Source: Sphingomicrobium aestuariivivum
GTDB taxonomy: Bacteria; Pseudomonadota; Alphaproteobacteria; Sphingomonadales; Sphingomonadaceae
NCBI RefSeq assembly: GCF_024721585.1
Contig: NZ_CP102629.1
Coordinates: forward strand, 1,302,001-1,366,000
DNA: 64,000 bases
Direction: 5' to 3'
Positions 46,932 through 55,734 of this stretch are shown in pieces. The notes under the pieces were generated by a model. The model was not told the origin of the DNA. It did not search any database and was given only the letters and a program-made list of their open reading frames with translations. How positions within the stretch are numbered: position 1 is the first letter of the stretch; each line of letters starts with the position of its first letter. The translations under genes were made by a program, and so were the position numbers.

Positions 46932-47675
46932 ATGCTGAAGATCGAAAACCTCCACGTCGCGACCGGCGACAAGCCCATCCTCAAGGGCCTCGACCTCACC
47001 GTACCCGCGGGCGAAGTCCATGCCATCATGGGCCCCAATGGCGCGGGCAAGTCGACGCTCGCCTATGCGCTCGGCGGCCGCCCCGGCTATGACGTGACCG
47101 GCGGCAGCGCCGACTTCGGCGGCAAGGACCTCCTCGACATGGAGCCGCACGAGCGCGCCGCCGCGGGCCTCTTCCTCGGCTTCCAATATCCGGTCGAGAT
47201 CCCCGGCGTCTCGATGCTCCAGTTCCTGCGCGAGAGCCTCAACGCCCAGCGCCGCGAGCGCGGCGAAGAGGAACTGTCGGGCGCCGAGTTCATCAAGCTC
47301 GCGAAAGAGCAGTCGTCCGCCCTCGGGCTGCCTGCCGACATGCTCAAGCGCCCCGTCAACGTCGGCTTCTCGGGCGGCGAGAAGAAGCGTGCCGAGATGG
47401 TCCAGATGGGCATCATGCAGCCGAAGTTCGCCATCCTCGACGAGACCGACAGCGGCCTCGACATCGACGCATTGAAAGCCGTCGGCGAGGGCATCAACCG
47501 CATCATGCGCGCACCCGACAAGGGCGTGCTCCTCATCACCCACTACCAGCGCCTCTTGGACTATGTGCAGCCCGACAGGGTGCACGTCCTGTCGGCCGGC
47601 CGGATCGTCAAATCGGGCGGCCCCGACCTCGCACTCCAGCTCGAGCGCGAAGGCTATGCCGAGGTGGTGGCCTAA
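46932..47675 (+). CDS. sufC: Fe-S assembly ATPase SufC
   Basis: A 247-residue ABC-type ATPase of the SUF scaffold. Walker A GPNGAGKST (about 34-42), the Q-loop in 'LGFQYPVEIPGVS', signature 'NVGFSGGEKKRAEM', Walker B 'FAILDETDSGLDIDAL' and the H-loop His in 'LLITHYQRLL' are all present. The 'SGGEKKR' signature is the SufC form. It is 3 bases downstream of the 59-aa ORF. Confidence 0.97.
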   Translation: MLKIENLHVATGDKPILKGLDLTVPAGEVHAIMGPNGAGKSTLAYALGGRPGYDVTGGSADFGGKDLLDMEPHERAAAGLFLGFQYPVEIPGVSMLQFLRESLNAQRRERGEEELSGAEFIKLAKEQSSALGLPADMLKRPVNVGFSGGEKKRAEMVQMGIMQPKFAILDETDSGLDIDALKAVGEGINRIMRAPDKGVLLITHYQRLLDYVQPDRVHVLSAGRIVKSGGPDLALQLEREGYAEVVA

Positions 47676-47677
47676 GC

Positions 47678-48418
47678 ATGACCGCCCCGCTCCCCACCCG
47701 CGCCGACGAGGCCTATCGCTACGCCGATATCAAGGCGCTGGGCGAGGTCTGGGACGACCTTTCGGCCCCCGAGGCGATCGAAATTGCTGCGCACAAAAAG
47801 TTGCAGCAAATCTGGATGCCGAGCGGCGATGCGATCGACGTGAAGCGCGCCGCCGTGACCATCGCCGAGGGCGCGACCTTCGACCTCTATGCGCTCAATT
47901 GCGCCGACCGCTACGGCCGCATCGAGCTCGACGTGACACTGCACGAGGGCTCGGATTTCACCTTCCACGCCGCCAATGTCGGCAGCGGTGACGCGACGCT
48001 CGAGGTCGTCACCTTCGTGCGCCACATCGCCCCCGGCGCGACTTCGACCCAGACGGTCCGCACGGTGCTGGGCGGCAAGGCCACCGGCACCTATCTCGGG
48101 CAGGTCGCGGTCGCGCGCGAGGCGCAGAAGACCGAGAGCGAGCAGGACGTGAAGGCCATGCTCCTGAGCCGCGAGGCCACCGCCAACGCCAAGCCCGAAC
48201 TCGAGATCTTCGCCGACGACGTCGCCTGCGCGCATGGCGCGACGGTCGGCGAACTCGACGCGATGCAGCTCTTCTACGCGCAGGCCCGCGGCCTCTCGCC
48301 CGAAGATGCCAAGGCGCTGCTCCTCGAAGGTTTTATCGGCGGCTTGTGGGACGAGCTTGGCGAAGAGGCGGACATCGCCACCCTCGCCCGCACGAAATTG
48401 CGCGAGCTGACGCGATGA
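47678..48418 (+). CDS. sufD: Fe-S scaffold subunit SufD
   Basis: A 246-residue SufD. It is much shorter than the enterobacterial protein (about 420 aa), the missing part being N-terminal; short forms are usual in sphingomonads. The beta-helix and C-terminal core are recognisable: 'TQTVRTVLGGKATGTYLGQV', 'AMLLSREATANAKPELEIFA', 'CAHGATVGELDAMQLFYAQARG'. It pairs with SufB. Its TGA overlaps the sufS ATG. Confidence 0.93.
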   Translation: MTAPLPTRADEAYRYADIKALGEVWDDLSAPEAIEIAAHKKLQQIWMPSGDAIDVKRAAVTIAEGATFDLYALNCADRYGRIELDVTLHEGSDFTFHAANVGSGDATLEVVTFVRHIAPGATSTQTVRTVLGGKATGTYLGQVAVAREAQKTESEQDVKAMLLSREATANAKPELEIFADDVACAHGATVGELDAMQLFYAQARGLSPEDAKALLLEGFIGGLWDELGEEADIATLARTKLRELTR

Positions 48419-49623
48419 ACGCCCACGCCGCCATCCCCACCGACCTGCGCGCCCGGTTTCCGGGGCTCGGCGGGTGGCACTATCTCGACAGTGCCGCGAC
48501 CGCTCAAAAACCGCAGGCGGTGATCGACGCCATCGCCGAGGGCTACGGCCCGCGCTACGCCACCGTGCATCGCGGCGTCTATGATCGCTCGGCGGCGATG
48601 ACGCGCGCCTATGAAGCCGCGCGTAGCCGCCTCGCCACCTTCCTTGGCGGCAAGGCGGAGGAAGTGGTGTTCACCCGCGGTGCGACCGAGGCGATCAACC
48701 TCGTTGCCGCCAGCTGGGGCCGCGCCAACATCGGTGCGGACGACGCGATCCTCCTCTCGCGCCTCGAGCATCATTCGAACATCGTGCCGTGGCAGATGCT
48801 GGCGCTCGAAACGGGTGCCGAGATCCGCGTCGCCGACATCACCGGTGACGGCCGCATCGATCTCGACGACGTCCGCGCCAAGCTTGACGGCAAGGTCAAG
48901 CTGGTCGCGCTCTCGCACCTCTCCAACGTCACCGGCGCGCTGCTCGACGCCCCCGAGATCGCCGCGATGGCGCAGAACGCGGGTGCCAAATTCCTCCTCG
49001 ACGGCTGCCAGGCCGCGCCGCGCCTGCCCGTCGATGTCGCCGCCTTGGGTTGCGATTTCTACGTGGCCTCCGCGCACAAGATGTACGGCCCGACCGGCAT
49101 CGGCGCGCTCTGGGCAAAGGGCGAAATCCTCGATGCCATGCCCCCCTATCAGGGCGGCGGCTCGATGATCGACCGCGTCTCTTTCGAAAAGGGCACCACC
49201 TACGCCCCCGCGCCCACCCGCTTCGAGGCGGGCACCCCGCATATCGTCGGCGCGCTCGGCCTCCATGCCGCCTGCGACTGGATCGACGGCATCGGGCGCG
49301 AGGCCATCGCCGCCCATGAGAATGCCCTCGTCGCCGCGACCCTCGAGGCCCTTCGCGGCATCAACGACCTGCGCCTTTACGGCCCGGCCGACGCGCATGG
49401 CATCGTCAGCTTCAACATGGGCGACATCCATGCCCATGACGTCGCCACCATCCTTGACGATGCGGGCGTCGCCGTGCGCGCGGGCCACCATTGCTGCCAG
49501 CCGCTGATGGACCGCCTCGGCGTGCCCGCCACCGTGCGCGCGAGCTTTGCCGCCCATTCGGACATGGGCGATGTCGACGCCCTCCTCGAGGGCCTTCAGA
49601 AAGTGAAACGGATTTTCGGATAA
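48415..49623 (+). CDS. sufS: Cysteine desulfurase SufS
   Basis: A 402-residue group II desulfurase that takes sulfur from Cys for the SUF scaffold. PLP binds Lys in 'ASAHKMYGPTGIGALW' (about residue 222). The persulfide Cys lies in 'VRAGHHCCQPLM' (about 361), with the double Cys usual in this branch. 'DSAATAQKP' opens the fold. No SufE gene lies within the operon. Its stop overlaps the next ATG (TAATG). Confidence 0.96.
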   Translation: MNAHAAIPTDLRARFPGLGGWHYLDSAATAQKPQAVIDAIAEGYGPRYATVHRGVYDRSAAMTRAYEAARSRLATFLGGKAEEVVFTRGATEAINLVAASWGRANIGADDAILLSRLEHHSNIVPWQMLALETGAEIRVADITGDGRIDLDDVRAKLDGKVKLVALSHLSNVTGALLDAPEIAAMAQNAGAKFLLDGCQAAPRLPVDVAALGCDFYVASAHKMYGPTGIGALWAKGEILDAMPPYQGGGSMIDRVSFEKGTTYAPAPTRFEAGTPHIVGALGLHAACDWIDGIGREAIAAHENALVAATLEALRGINDLRLYGPADAHGIVSFNMGDIHAHDVATILDDAGVAVRAGHHCCQPLMDRLGVPATVRASFAAHSDMGDVDALLEGLQKVKRIFG

Positions 49624-50108
49624 TGAGCGAGCGCAAGATCACCGTGGAAGAAGTCGACGCCGTCGAGAAACCGCCCCGCGCCCGCGTCGGCGAGACCCCG
49701 ATGCAGCCCGCAAGCGCGCCTGAATCCGACGGCGCGAAGCTCGAGCGCAAGCGCGACTATCTCGAAGGCTTCCTCAACGCCGAAAAGGCTGCACCCGACA
49801 GCGCCGAGGAAGTGAAGGCCGCCATCGTCGAGGCGCTGCAGTCGATCTACGACCCCGAGATCCCCGTCGACATCTACAATCTCGGCCTCATCTATGGCGT
49901 CGAGGTGACCGAGGACGGCGATGCCACCGTGACCATGACGCTGACGACCCCGCACTGCCCCGTCGCCGAGACGATGCCGGGCGAGGTCGAGGTGCGCACG
50001 CTGAGCGTGCCCGGCGTGCGCGATGCCGAGGTGAAGCTCGTCTGGGACCCGCCGTGGGACCCCTCGAAAATGTCGGACGAGGCGCGCCTCGAACTGGGGA
50101 TGCTGTGA
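49623..50108 (+). CDS. SUF assembly protein with MIP18/DUF59 domain
   Basis: A 161-residue protein with a DUF59/MIP18 domain at residues about 60-160: 'VKAAIVEALQSIYDPEIPVDIYNLGLIYGVEV' and the conserved Cys in 'TTPHCPVAETMPGEVE'. The N-terminal 55 residues are polar and low complexity. It is of the SufT type, linked to Fe-S maturation. It is embedded between sufS and the A-type carrier, with one-base overlaps on both sides. Confidence 0.92.
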   Translation: MSERKITVEEVDAVEKPPRARVGETPMQPASAPESDGAKLERKRDYLEGFLNAEKAAPDSAEEVKAAIVEALQSIYDPEIPVDIYNLGLIYGVEVTEDGDATVTMTLTTPHCPVAETMPGEVEVRTLSVPGVRDAEVKLVWDPPWDPSKMSDEARLELGML

Positions 50109-50458
50109 TGACCGAAACCCGCACCCGCCCCGCCGCCATCACCCTGACGCCGGCCGCCGAACAGCGGATCGCCGACCTCATGGGGCAGGCGCCCGCCGAT
50201 GCCATCGGCGTCAAGCTCTCGACCCCGCGCCGCGGCTGTTCGGGGCTGGCCTATTCGGTCGATTACGTCACCGAGGAATCCACCTTCGATGAAAAGATCG
50301 AGACCCCCGGCGGCATCTTCTATGTCGACGGCGCGAGCGTGCTCTACCTCGTCGGCAGCGTGATGGACTGGAAGGAAGACGATTTCGCCGCGGGCTTCGT
50401 CTTCGACAATCCCAACGCCAAGGGTGCCTGCGGCTGCGGCGAGAGTTTTACCGTCTGA
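50108..50458 (+). CDS. sufA: A-type iron-sulfur carrier (HesB/IscA/SufA)
   Basis: A 116-residue A-type carrier accepting clusters from SufBCD. The three ligand Cys are C44 ('RRGCSGLAY'), C108 and C110 ('GACGCGESF'). 'ITLTPAAEQRIADLM' starts the fold. It ends the seven-gene suf transcript (eight with the small ORF). The ATG overlaps the previous TGA. Confidence 0.95.
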   Translation: MTETRTRPAAITLTPAAEQRIADLMGQAPADAIGVKLSTPRRGCSGLAYSVDYVTEESTFDEKIETPGGIFYVDGASVLYLVGSVMDWKEDDFAAGFVFDNPNAKGACGCGESFTV

Positions 50459-50499
50459 GCGGCTGATGGTAGGATGGCGCGGCCGACAGGAGACGCGTC

Positions 50500-50778
50500 A
50501 TGAAGTTCTTCATCCTCCTCCCCGCCCTCGCGCTGACCGGCGCCAGCCAGCCGGTACTCGAGATCTATCCCGACACGCATATCGAGGTGAGCCCGCGCGA
50601 GCCCTCGCCCGACATCCCGTCCTGCGCGCTGGACCGCCTCGCCGGCGAAGAGCCGGTGGTCGTGGAAAAGCGTGACCTCGGCGACCTGCCGCCGGCCGAC
50701 GCCTATATGGCGGTCTGGCGCACCGATGCCGAGGGCTGCGCCGATCCGCTCACCGCCAGCGCTTATCGCGACCGCTAG
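50500..50778 (+). CDS. Small secreted hypothetical protein
   Basis: A 92-residue protein with GGAG upstream and a signal peptide (MKFFILLPALALTGAS). The mature part is acidic and Pro-rich with two Cys ('IPSCALDRL', 'AEGCADPLT') that could form one disulfide. No family recognised. It ends convergently with the autotransporter gene; the two stops share the palindrome CTAG. Confidence 0.6.
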   Translation: MKFFILLPALALTGASQPVLEIYPDTHIEVSPREPSPDIPSCALDRLAGEEPVVVEKRDLGDLPPADAYMAVWRTDAEGCADPLTASAYRDR

Positions 50779-53078
50779 AAGTCGAGGCTGTAGCGGATCG
50801 CGCCGCCGAGGTCCGCGTCGGCATCGCCGACGTGGCCCGGCTGGCTGCGGCGATAGGCGTTGGCGCTGAGCCAGCCGCCCGCCAGCGCACGGCCGTAACC
50901 GACTTCCGCGACCCATTCGCGTCCCGAAGGTGACAGGCTGAAGCGCCGGTCGCCGAAGGTCGCGGTCTCGCTGGCATAGTCCCACGCGGTCGGCAGCCAC
51001 AGGTCGAACCCGCCCGCCTCGACGCGCAGCGGCTGGGCGAGGCGCAAGGCGAGCCGGTCGCCGCCGCTGAAGACGCCATTCGAGGCGATGGTCGCGCCAT
51101 AGGCGCTGGTCTCGAGCGCGCCGCCCGCAAAATCGGTCCAGCCGCGCCGTGCCTCGACCGACAGGTCGAGCGGCCCGAGGCTGCGCGACAGGCGGGCATC
51201 GAGGAAGCGGCTGCGCGCCCCCTCCCCCCCGCCGAGCCAGGACGCGACGCGCGCCCCGAGCAGGGTCTCGCTTTCGTCGACCTGGGTGAGTTTCACCCCC
51301 GCAGTGGCAAGGCCGCCGAGATCGCCCGACAGGCCGAGCGACCAGCTGGCATAGGCGCTTTCCCGCTCGCCCGCGCCGTCGCGGCTCCACACCGCGCCGC
51401 GGTCCACGCCAAGGCTCAGCGTCACCGCGCCCATGTCGCGGCTCAGCGCGACCGCTTCGCCCGCCACGGCGGCGAACCCGCGATCCTCGCGGCGCGCGGC
51501 GAGCCAATCACCCTCGGCCACGCCCTCGAGCTGGCGCTGCATGGCGCCTGCCCCTTGCGCGAAGCCGAGCGCGACGGCGGTTCGATCATCGATCCGTGCC
51601 ACCATCCGCGCGGCCAGCAGGCGCGCTTCCTCGCGCTCGGCGCCGACAAGGCCGAGCGGCTCGGCGTTGATGTCGCCGCGCGCCACCGTGTCGGTGCGCG
51701 GCTCGATGGTCATCGCCAGCGCGACGGGACCGGCAGCGACCGTCTCGCTGCGCTGCGCGGCACCCGCCAGCGCGCGGCCGAGCGGACGCTCGCCGGGCGC
51801 ACGGGCCAGTGTCGCGGTCGGATCGAAGGCATATGCGCGGTCATAGCGGTCGGTCACCAACGTGCCCTGTCCGCCGGGCGCATCGGGGCCGCCGCCATCG
51901 CCCGCCGCGGCGGGGAGCCCGCCATTGTCGTCGATCGACACGACCATGCCGGTGCCGGCAAGACTGGTCTGTCCCTGCGGCGCGAAGGCCGCCGTGATGT
52001 TGAGCCGCCCGTTGCCATAATCGCCGTCGACCCCCGCGGCGCCGAGGTCGTCGGCGCTGTTGAAGAGGATTTCGACGATTTCGCGACCGCTGAGGTTGGG
52101 AAAGGCCTGCGCCATCAGCGCGACGGCGCCCGAGATGACGGGGGCCGAGAAGCTGGTCCCCGACCACAGATATTCCTGCCCCGTATGATCGGGCGCGCGC
52201 ACCCGCGTGCCGAGCGCGGCGAGATAATGGTCCGCGCTCGAGCCCGCATGGTTCGAATAGTCGGCAAGGACGTTTTCATCGAGGCCGTAGCCGCTCGAAC
52301 TGCCGAGCGCGCCGGCGATGATCACCAGCCCCGGCGCAAGGTCGGCCATCGCCGAGGCGAGCACGTCAGGCTGCGCGCCGAGCCTCGGGTCCTCGCCGTC
52401 ATTGCCCGCCGAGACGACGATGACGACGCCTGCCGCCGCCGCACCCCGCACCGCTTCCTGCAGCGTGCGGCCCGGATCGCCGCCGCCGAGCGAGATGTTG
52501 ATGACCCGCGCCCCGCCCGCGACCGCGGCGTCGATGCCATTGGCGATGGCGCTGTCCGAGATGAGGCAGCCATCGGTATCGGCGCAGCTGCCGGGATCGT
52601 CGGCGCGGAAGGCGAGGATGGTCGCTTCATAGGCCACCCCCATGGTGTCACTGCCATCGCGCGCGGCCGCCGCGACCGCGGTCACCGCGGTGCCATGACC
52701 GTCGACGTCATTGACGCTGGAATTGCCCGCCACGTCGCGGCTGAGGTCCGACACGCGGCCCGCGAAGGCGGACAGCGAAGGATTGATACCGGTGTCGATG
52801 ACGGCAAGGCCGATGCCCTCGCCGCTCGCACCCGCTTCATAGGCGCCGATCGCCTGCGTCGCCCCGAGATAGGTGGAGGCGCGATATTCGGCGGTGTCGA
52901 AGTCGACCGTGGGATCGGGCGCGGGAGCGGGCGCCGGTGCCGGTTCGGGCGGCGGGCTGGCGTCATTGTTCGACGAGGGCGGCGGCAGCGGGGTCGAGCG
53001 CGGCGGGCTCGAGCCACCGCAGGCCGCCAGCGCGAACGCCAGTGCCACGATGCTCGTCGTCCCCAGACCCCGCTTCAA
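50775..53078 (-). CDS. Autotransporter subtilisin-like protease, lipoprotein type
   Basis: A 767-residue autotransporter. A signal peptide ending LAAC-G is followed by a Pro/Ser linker. The S8 peptidase domain has the triad Asp95 ('LAVIDTGIN'), His128 ('DVDGHGTAVTA') and Ser309 ('WSGTSFSAPV'). A Gly-rich linker and a C-terminal beta-barrel (about 470-767) end in Phe ('IRYSLDF'). Acylated subtilase autotransporters such as NalP of Neisseria and SphB1 of Bordetella have this plan. The start is taken as TTG at 53078 because GGAGG is seven bases upstream and a clean KR-initiated signal follows; ATG at 53096 has no Shine-Dalgarno. Confidence 0.9.
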   Translation of the reverse strand: MKRGLGTTSIVALAFALAACGGSSPPRSTPLPPPSSNNDASPPPEPAPAPAPAPDPTVDFDTAEYRASTYLGATQAIGAYEAGASGEGIGLAVIDTGINPSLSAFAGRVSDLSRDVAGNSSVNDVDGHGTAVTAVAAAARDGSDTMGVAYEATILAFRADDPGSCADTDGCLISDSAIANGIDAAVAGGARVINISLGGGDPGRTLQEAVRGAAAAGVVIVVSAGNDGEDPRLGAQPDVLASAMADLAPGLVIIAGALGSSSGYGLDENVLADYSNHAGSSADHYLAALGTRVRAPDHTGQEYLWSGTSFSAPVISGAVALMAQAFPNLSGREIVEILFNSADDLGAAGVDGDYGNGRLNITAAFAPQGQTSLAGTGMVVSIDDNGGLPAAAGDGGGPDAPGGQGTLVTDRYDRAYAFDPTATLARAPGERPLGRALAGAAQRSETVAAGPVALAMTIEPRTDTVARGDINAEPLGLVGAEREEARLLAARMVARIDDRTAVALGFAQGAGAMQRQLEGVAEGDWLAARREDRGFAAVAGEAVALSRDMGAVTLSLGVDRGAVWSRDGAGERESAYASWSLGLSGDLGGLATAGVKLTQVDESETLLGARVASWLGGGEGARSRFLDARLSRSLGPLDLSVEARRGWTDFAGGALETSAYGATIASNGVFSGGDRLALRLAQPLRVEAGGFDLWLPTAWDYASETATFGDRRFSLSPSGREWVAEVGYGRALAGGWLSANAYRRSQPGHVGDADADLGGAIRYSLDF

Positions 53079-53157
53079 TTCACGCCCTCCGCTCATACGC
53101 TAACCCGTTCCAAACAGTGAGAAATCTCAGGCCTTATAGTAAAGGAAAACTTACGCT

Positions 53158-53186
53158 TTGCTGAAAGACGGACCAAAAGCTAGACG
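53158..53186 (+). promoter_or_regulatory. Predicted promoter of HAD nucleotidase (leaderless)
   Basis: TTGCTG (53158-53163), 17 bases, TAGACG (53181-53186), then six bases to the ATG. The start site would coincide with the start codon. Confidence 0.45.
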
Positions 53187-53192
53187 GGGGCC

Positions 53193-53867
53193 ATGGATCC
53201 CCGCCTCTCCCATGTCCGCGACTGGATTTTCGATCTCGACAATACGCTCTATCCGGCGTCGAGCGGGCTGTTCCGCCATGTCGATCGCCGCATGACCGCC
53301 TATATCGCGCGCCTCCTCGAGGTCGATCATGACGAAGCCTATCGCATCCAGAAAGGCTATTTCCACGGCCATGGCACGACGCTGGCGGGGCTGATGGCTG
53401 AGCATGGGGTCGACCCGCACCATTTCCTCGAGGACGTGCACGACATTCCGTTGGAGGACCTCACCCCCGACCCGCGCATCGTCGAGGGCATCGCGGGCCT
53501 GCCGGGCCGCGCATTCATCTACACCAATGGCGATGCGCCTTATGCGACCCGCGTGCTCGAACGGCTCGGGCTGCACAGCCATTTCGTCCATGTCCACGAC
53601 ATCCATGCCACCGCCTATCGCCCCAAGCCCGAGCGGCACGGCTACGAGCTGCTGCTTGGCCAGTTCGACATCGACCCCGCCGCCGCGGTGATGGTCGAGG
53701 ACATGGCCAAGAACCTGAAGCCCGCCAAGGAGCTCGGGCTGACCACCGTGTGGGTCGACAATGGCTCCGAACAGGCGCAAGAAGCGCCCGAAACGGCGCA
53801 TGTCGACATCGCCATCGGCGATGTCGGCGTCTGGCTGCAATCGCTTAGGCAAGGGGAACAGGGATGA
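53193..53867 (+). CDS. HAD-family pyrimidine 5'-nucleotidase-like phosphatase
   Basis: A 224-residue HAD phosphatase. Motif I is DLDNTLYP ('[17 protein letters not shown]'), motif II the '[11 protein letters not shown]' strand, Lys in '[13 protein letters not shown]', and motif III '[17 protein letters not shown]'. The DLDNTLYP form and C1 cap match the SDT1/PhoN-like pyrimidine nucleotidases. It overlaps dapD by 4 bases (ATGA). No Shine-Dalgarno precedes the ATG. Confidence 0.88.
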   Translation: MDPRLSHVRDWIFDLDNTLYPASSGLFRHVDRRMTAYIARLLEVDHDEAYRIQKGYFHGHGTTLAGLMAEHGVDPHHFLEDVHDIPLEDLTPDPRIVEGIAGLPGRAFIYTNGDAPYATRVLERLGLHSHFVHVHDIHATAYRPKPERHGYELLLGQFDIDPAAAVMVEDMAKNLKPAKELGLTTVWVDNGSEQAQEAPETAHVDIAIGDVGVWLQSLRQGEQG

Positions 53868-54682
53868 GCATCGAGCGCGAGATCGAACAGGGTTGGGACC
53901 GCCGCGACAGCGTGAGCGCATCGGACGAGGCGCTCGCCGAGGCCGTCAAGGAAGCCATCCTGATGCTCGATCGCGGCGAAGCCCGCGTCGCCGAGCCCGA
54001 CGGAAACGGCGGCTGGCGCGTCAACCAGTGGCTCAAGAAGGCGGTGCTCCTTTCCTTCCGCCTCAACCCGATGCAGACGATCCCCGGCGGCCCCGGCGGC
54101 GCGCCCTGGTGGGACAAGGTCGATTCCAAGTTCCTCGGCTGGGGCGAGGACGCCTTCAAGCAGGCGGGCTTTCGCGCCGTGCCGGGCGCCATCGTGCGCC
54201 GCGGCGCGCATGTCGCCAAGAATGCCGTCCTCATGCCGAGCTTCGTCAACATCGGCGCTTATGTCGGCGAAGGCGCGATGATCGACACCTGGGCCACCGT
54301 CGGCTCTTGCGCGCAGATCGGCCGCAACGTCCACCTCTCGGGCGGCGCGGGCATCGGCGGCGTGCTCGAACCCTTGCAGGCCAATCCCGTGATCATCGAG
54401 GACGACTGCTTCATCGGCGCCCGCTCGGAAGTCGCCGAGGGCGTCATCGTCGAAAAGGGCGCGGTCCTGTCGATGGGCGTGTTCATCTCGGCCTCGACCA
54501 AGATCGTCGAGCGCCACACCGGCAAGGTCCATTACGGCCGCGTGCCGGCCTATTCGGTCGTCGTCCCCGGCACCCTGCCCGGCCGCGACGGCGGGCCAAG
54601 CCTCGCCTGCGCCGTGATCGTCAAGACGGTCGACGAGAAAACGCGAAGCAAGACCTCGATCAACGATCTGCTCAGGGACTAA
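53864..54682 (+). CDS. dapD: Tetrahydrodipicolinate N-succinyltransferase
   Basis: A 272-residue left-handed beta-helix acyltransferase of the lysine/diaminopimelate pathway. The N-terminal helical part contains '[20 protein letters not shown]'. The hexapeptide repeats run from '[20 protein letters not shown]' to '[16 protein letters not shown]'. The C-terminal arm ends '[14 protein letters not shown]'. It is coupled to the nucleotidase gene; other dap genes are not in the window. Confidence 0.97.
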   Translation: MSIEREIEQGWDRRDSVSASDEALAEAVKEAILMLDRGEARVAEPDGNGGWRVNQWLKKAVLLSFRLNPMQTIPGGPGGAPWWDKVDSKFLGWGEDAFKQAGFRAVPGAIVRRGAHVAKNAVLMPSFVNIGAYVGEGAMIDTWATVGSCAQIGRNVHLSGGAGIGGVLEPLQANPVIIEDDCFIGARSEVAEGVIVEKGAVLSMGVFISASTKIVERHTGKVHYGRVPAYSVVVPGTLPGRDGGPSLACAVIVKTVDEKTRSKTSINDLLRD

Positions 54683-54764
54683 GTCGTCGCCCCAGCGAAG
54701 GCTGGGGCTCATGCCATTGCGATAGTGCTCCGGGACATGGATCCCGGCCTGCGCCGGGATGACG
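54683..54764. repeat. REP-like palindromic element
   Basis: Two hairpins lie in the gap between dapD and the convergent tlpA-like gene: CCCCAGC-GAAG-GCTGGGG (54690-54707) and ATCCCGGC-CTGC-GCCGGGAT (54741-54760). GTCGTC and GATGAC are at the outer ends. This is the form of dispersed alphaproteobacterial REP/BIME elements mobilised by RAYT transposases. It also ends both genes and may protect or terminate their transcripts. Confidence 0.7.
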
Positions 54765-54772
54765 CGTCTGGA

Positions 54773-55309
54773 CTAGTCCAGCTCGGCGATGAGTCCCGCT
54801 GCCTCGGTGCCCGACCAGTCGAGGTCGCCGAGGTAGCGCCACACTTCCTTGCCGTCGGCGTCATAGAGCACCGTCGCCGGCATCACCGCGACGGGAAGCT
54901 CGGTCGAAAAGGCCATCTCGGGGTCCTGCCAGCGCTCGACATCGTCGAGACCCGCATCCTCGAGGAAGGCGGCGATCGAGGCGGGAGGTGCCATGTCCTG
55001 GCTCAGCGTCAGCACCGCGACATCGCCGCGGTTGGCAAGCTCGACCAGCGTCGGCAGCTCCTCGACGCACGGCGCGCACCAGCTCGCCCACAAATTGACC
55101 AGCAGCGGCTCGCCCGCCGCGACATCGGCCAGCGCCACCGTCTCGCCCTCGGGCGACAGGATGTCGATTGCGGGCATGGGCGCGCCGGCGTGGCTGCGAT
55201 CGACGCCCGCCTCGCTGCCGATGACCGGTTCGTCGGTGACGGGCGCGTCGTTGCCGCAGGCGGCGAGCGATGTGAAAAGGAGCGCGGCTCCGAGGGTTTT
55301 CCAAGACAT
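54773..55309 (-). CDS. TlpA-family thioredoxin-like lipoprotein
   Basis: A 178-residue periplasm-facing thiol-disulfide protein: lipoprotein signal (TSLAAC-G), then a thioredoxin fold with active site WCAPC ('LWASWCAPCVEELPTL') and cis-Pro region 'VAVMPATVLYDADGK'. Such proteins reduce disulfides in cytochrome c maturation or in other envelope proteins. No Shine-Dalgarno; a TTGCCG-N17-TAGGTA promoter ends six bases before the ATG. Confidence 0.92.
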   Translation of the reverse strand: MSWKTLGAALLFTSLAACGNDAPVTDEPVIGSEAGVDRSHAGAPMPAIDILSPEGETVALADVAAGEPLLVNLWASWCAPCVEELPTLVELANRGDVAVLTLSQDMAPPASIAAFLEDAGLDDVERWQDPEMAFSTELPVAVMPATVLYDADGKEVWRYLGDLDWSGTEAAGLIAELD

Positions 55310-55315
55310 GTCGCT

Positions 55316-55344
55316 TACCTAGGGAGTTGGCAGCAGCGCGGCAA
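55316..55344 (-). promoter_or_regulatory. Predicted promoter of tlpA-like gene (leaderless)
   Basis: Minus strand: TTGCCG (complement of 55339-55344), 17 bases, TAGGTA (complement of 55316-55321), six bases, ATG at 55309. Confidence 0.45.
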
Positions 55345-55362
55345 TGCGGCATTGCGGCGGGG

Positions 55363-55734
55363 ATGAAGCTTCGCCTTGCCCTTGTCCTCATGCCCGCCGC
55401 CGCGCTTGCCGCCTGCGGCGATGCCGGCCCGTTGAAGCCCGCCGTGGGCAGCGACCTGCCGCCGCGCCCCGCGCTGGCAAGCACCACGCCCGATGCAGAT
55501 GATCTGTTAACCCCGCCGCCCTATGCGCGCCCCGAACGGATCGACGAGATCGTGCGCAAGTCGACACCGCGGCAGCCCGACCCGTTCGACCTGCCCCCGC
55601 CCGAAGGGGGCGCCGCTCCGCAACCCGATCCCGCGACCGATATCGACGAGGCGTCGAACGACCCCTCCGACATCATCGGCCCCGCGCCCGGTCCCGATAC
55701 GCCCACCGACGTCCCGAACGACGAGGAAGACTGA
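55363..55734 (+). CDS. LptM-like small lipoprotein
   Basis: A 123-residue lipoprotein (ALAAC-G). The first mature residues, 'CGDAGPLKPA', follow the CGxxGPLxxP pattern of LptM, a lipoprotein assisting LptD maturation in LPS export. The rest is a Pro- and Asp-rich disordered tail ending DVPNDEED, much longer than in LptM. ATG at 55363 is favoured over 55327 because it leads directly into the signal peptide. TGATG couples it to galU. Confidence 0.7.
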   Translation: MKLRLALVLMPAAALAACGDAGPLKPAVGSDLPPRPALASTTPDADDLLTPPPYARPERIDEIVRKSTPRQPDPFDLPPPEGGAAPQPDPATDIDEASNDPSDIIGPAPGPDTPTDVPNDEED

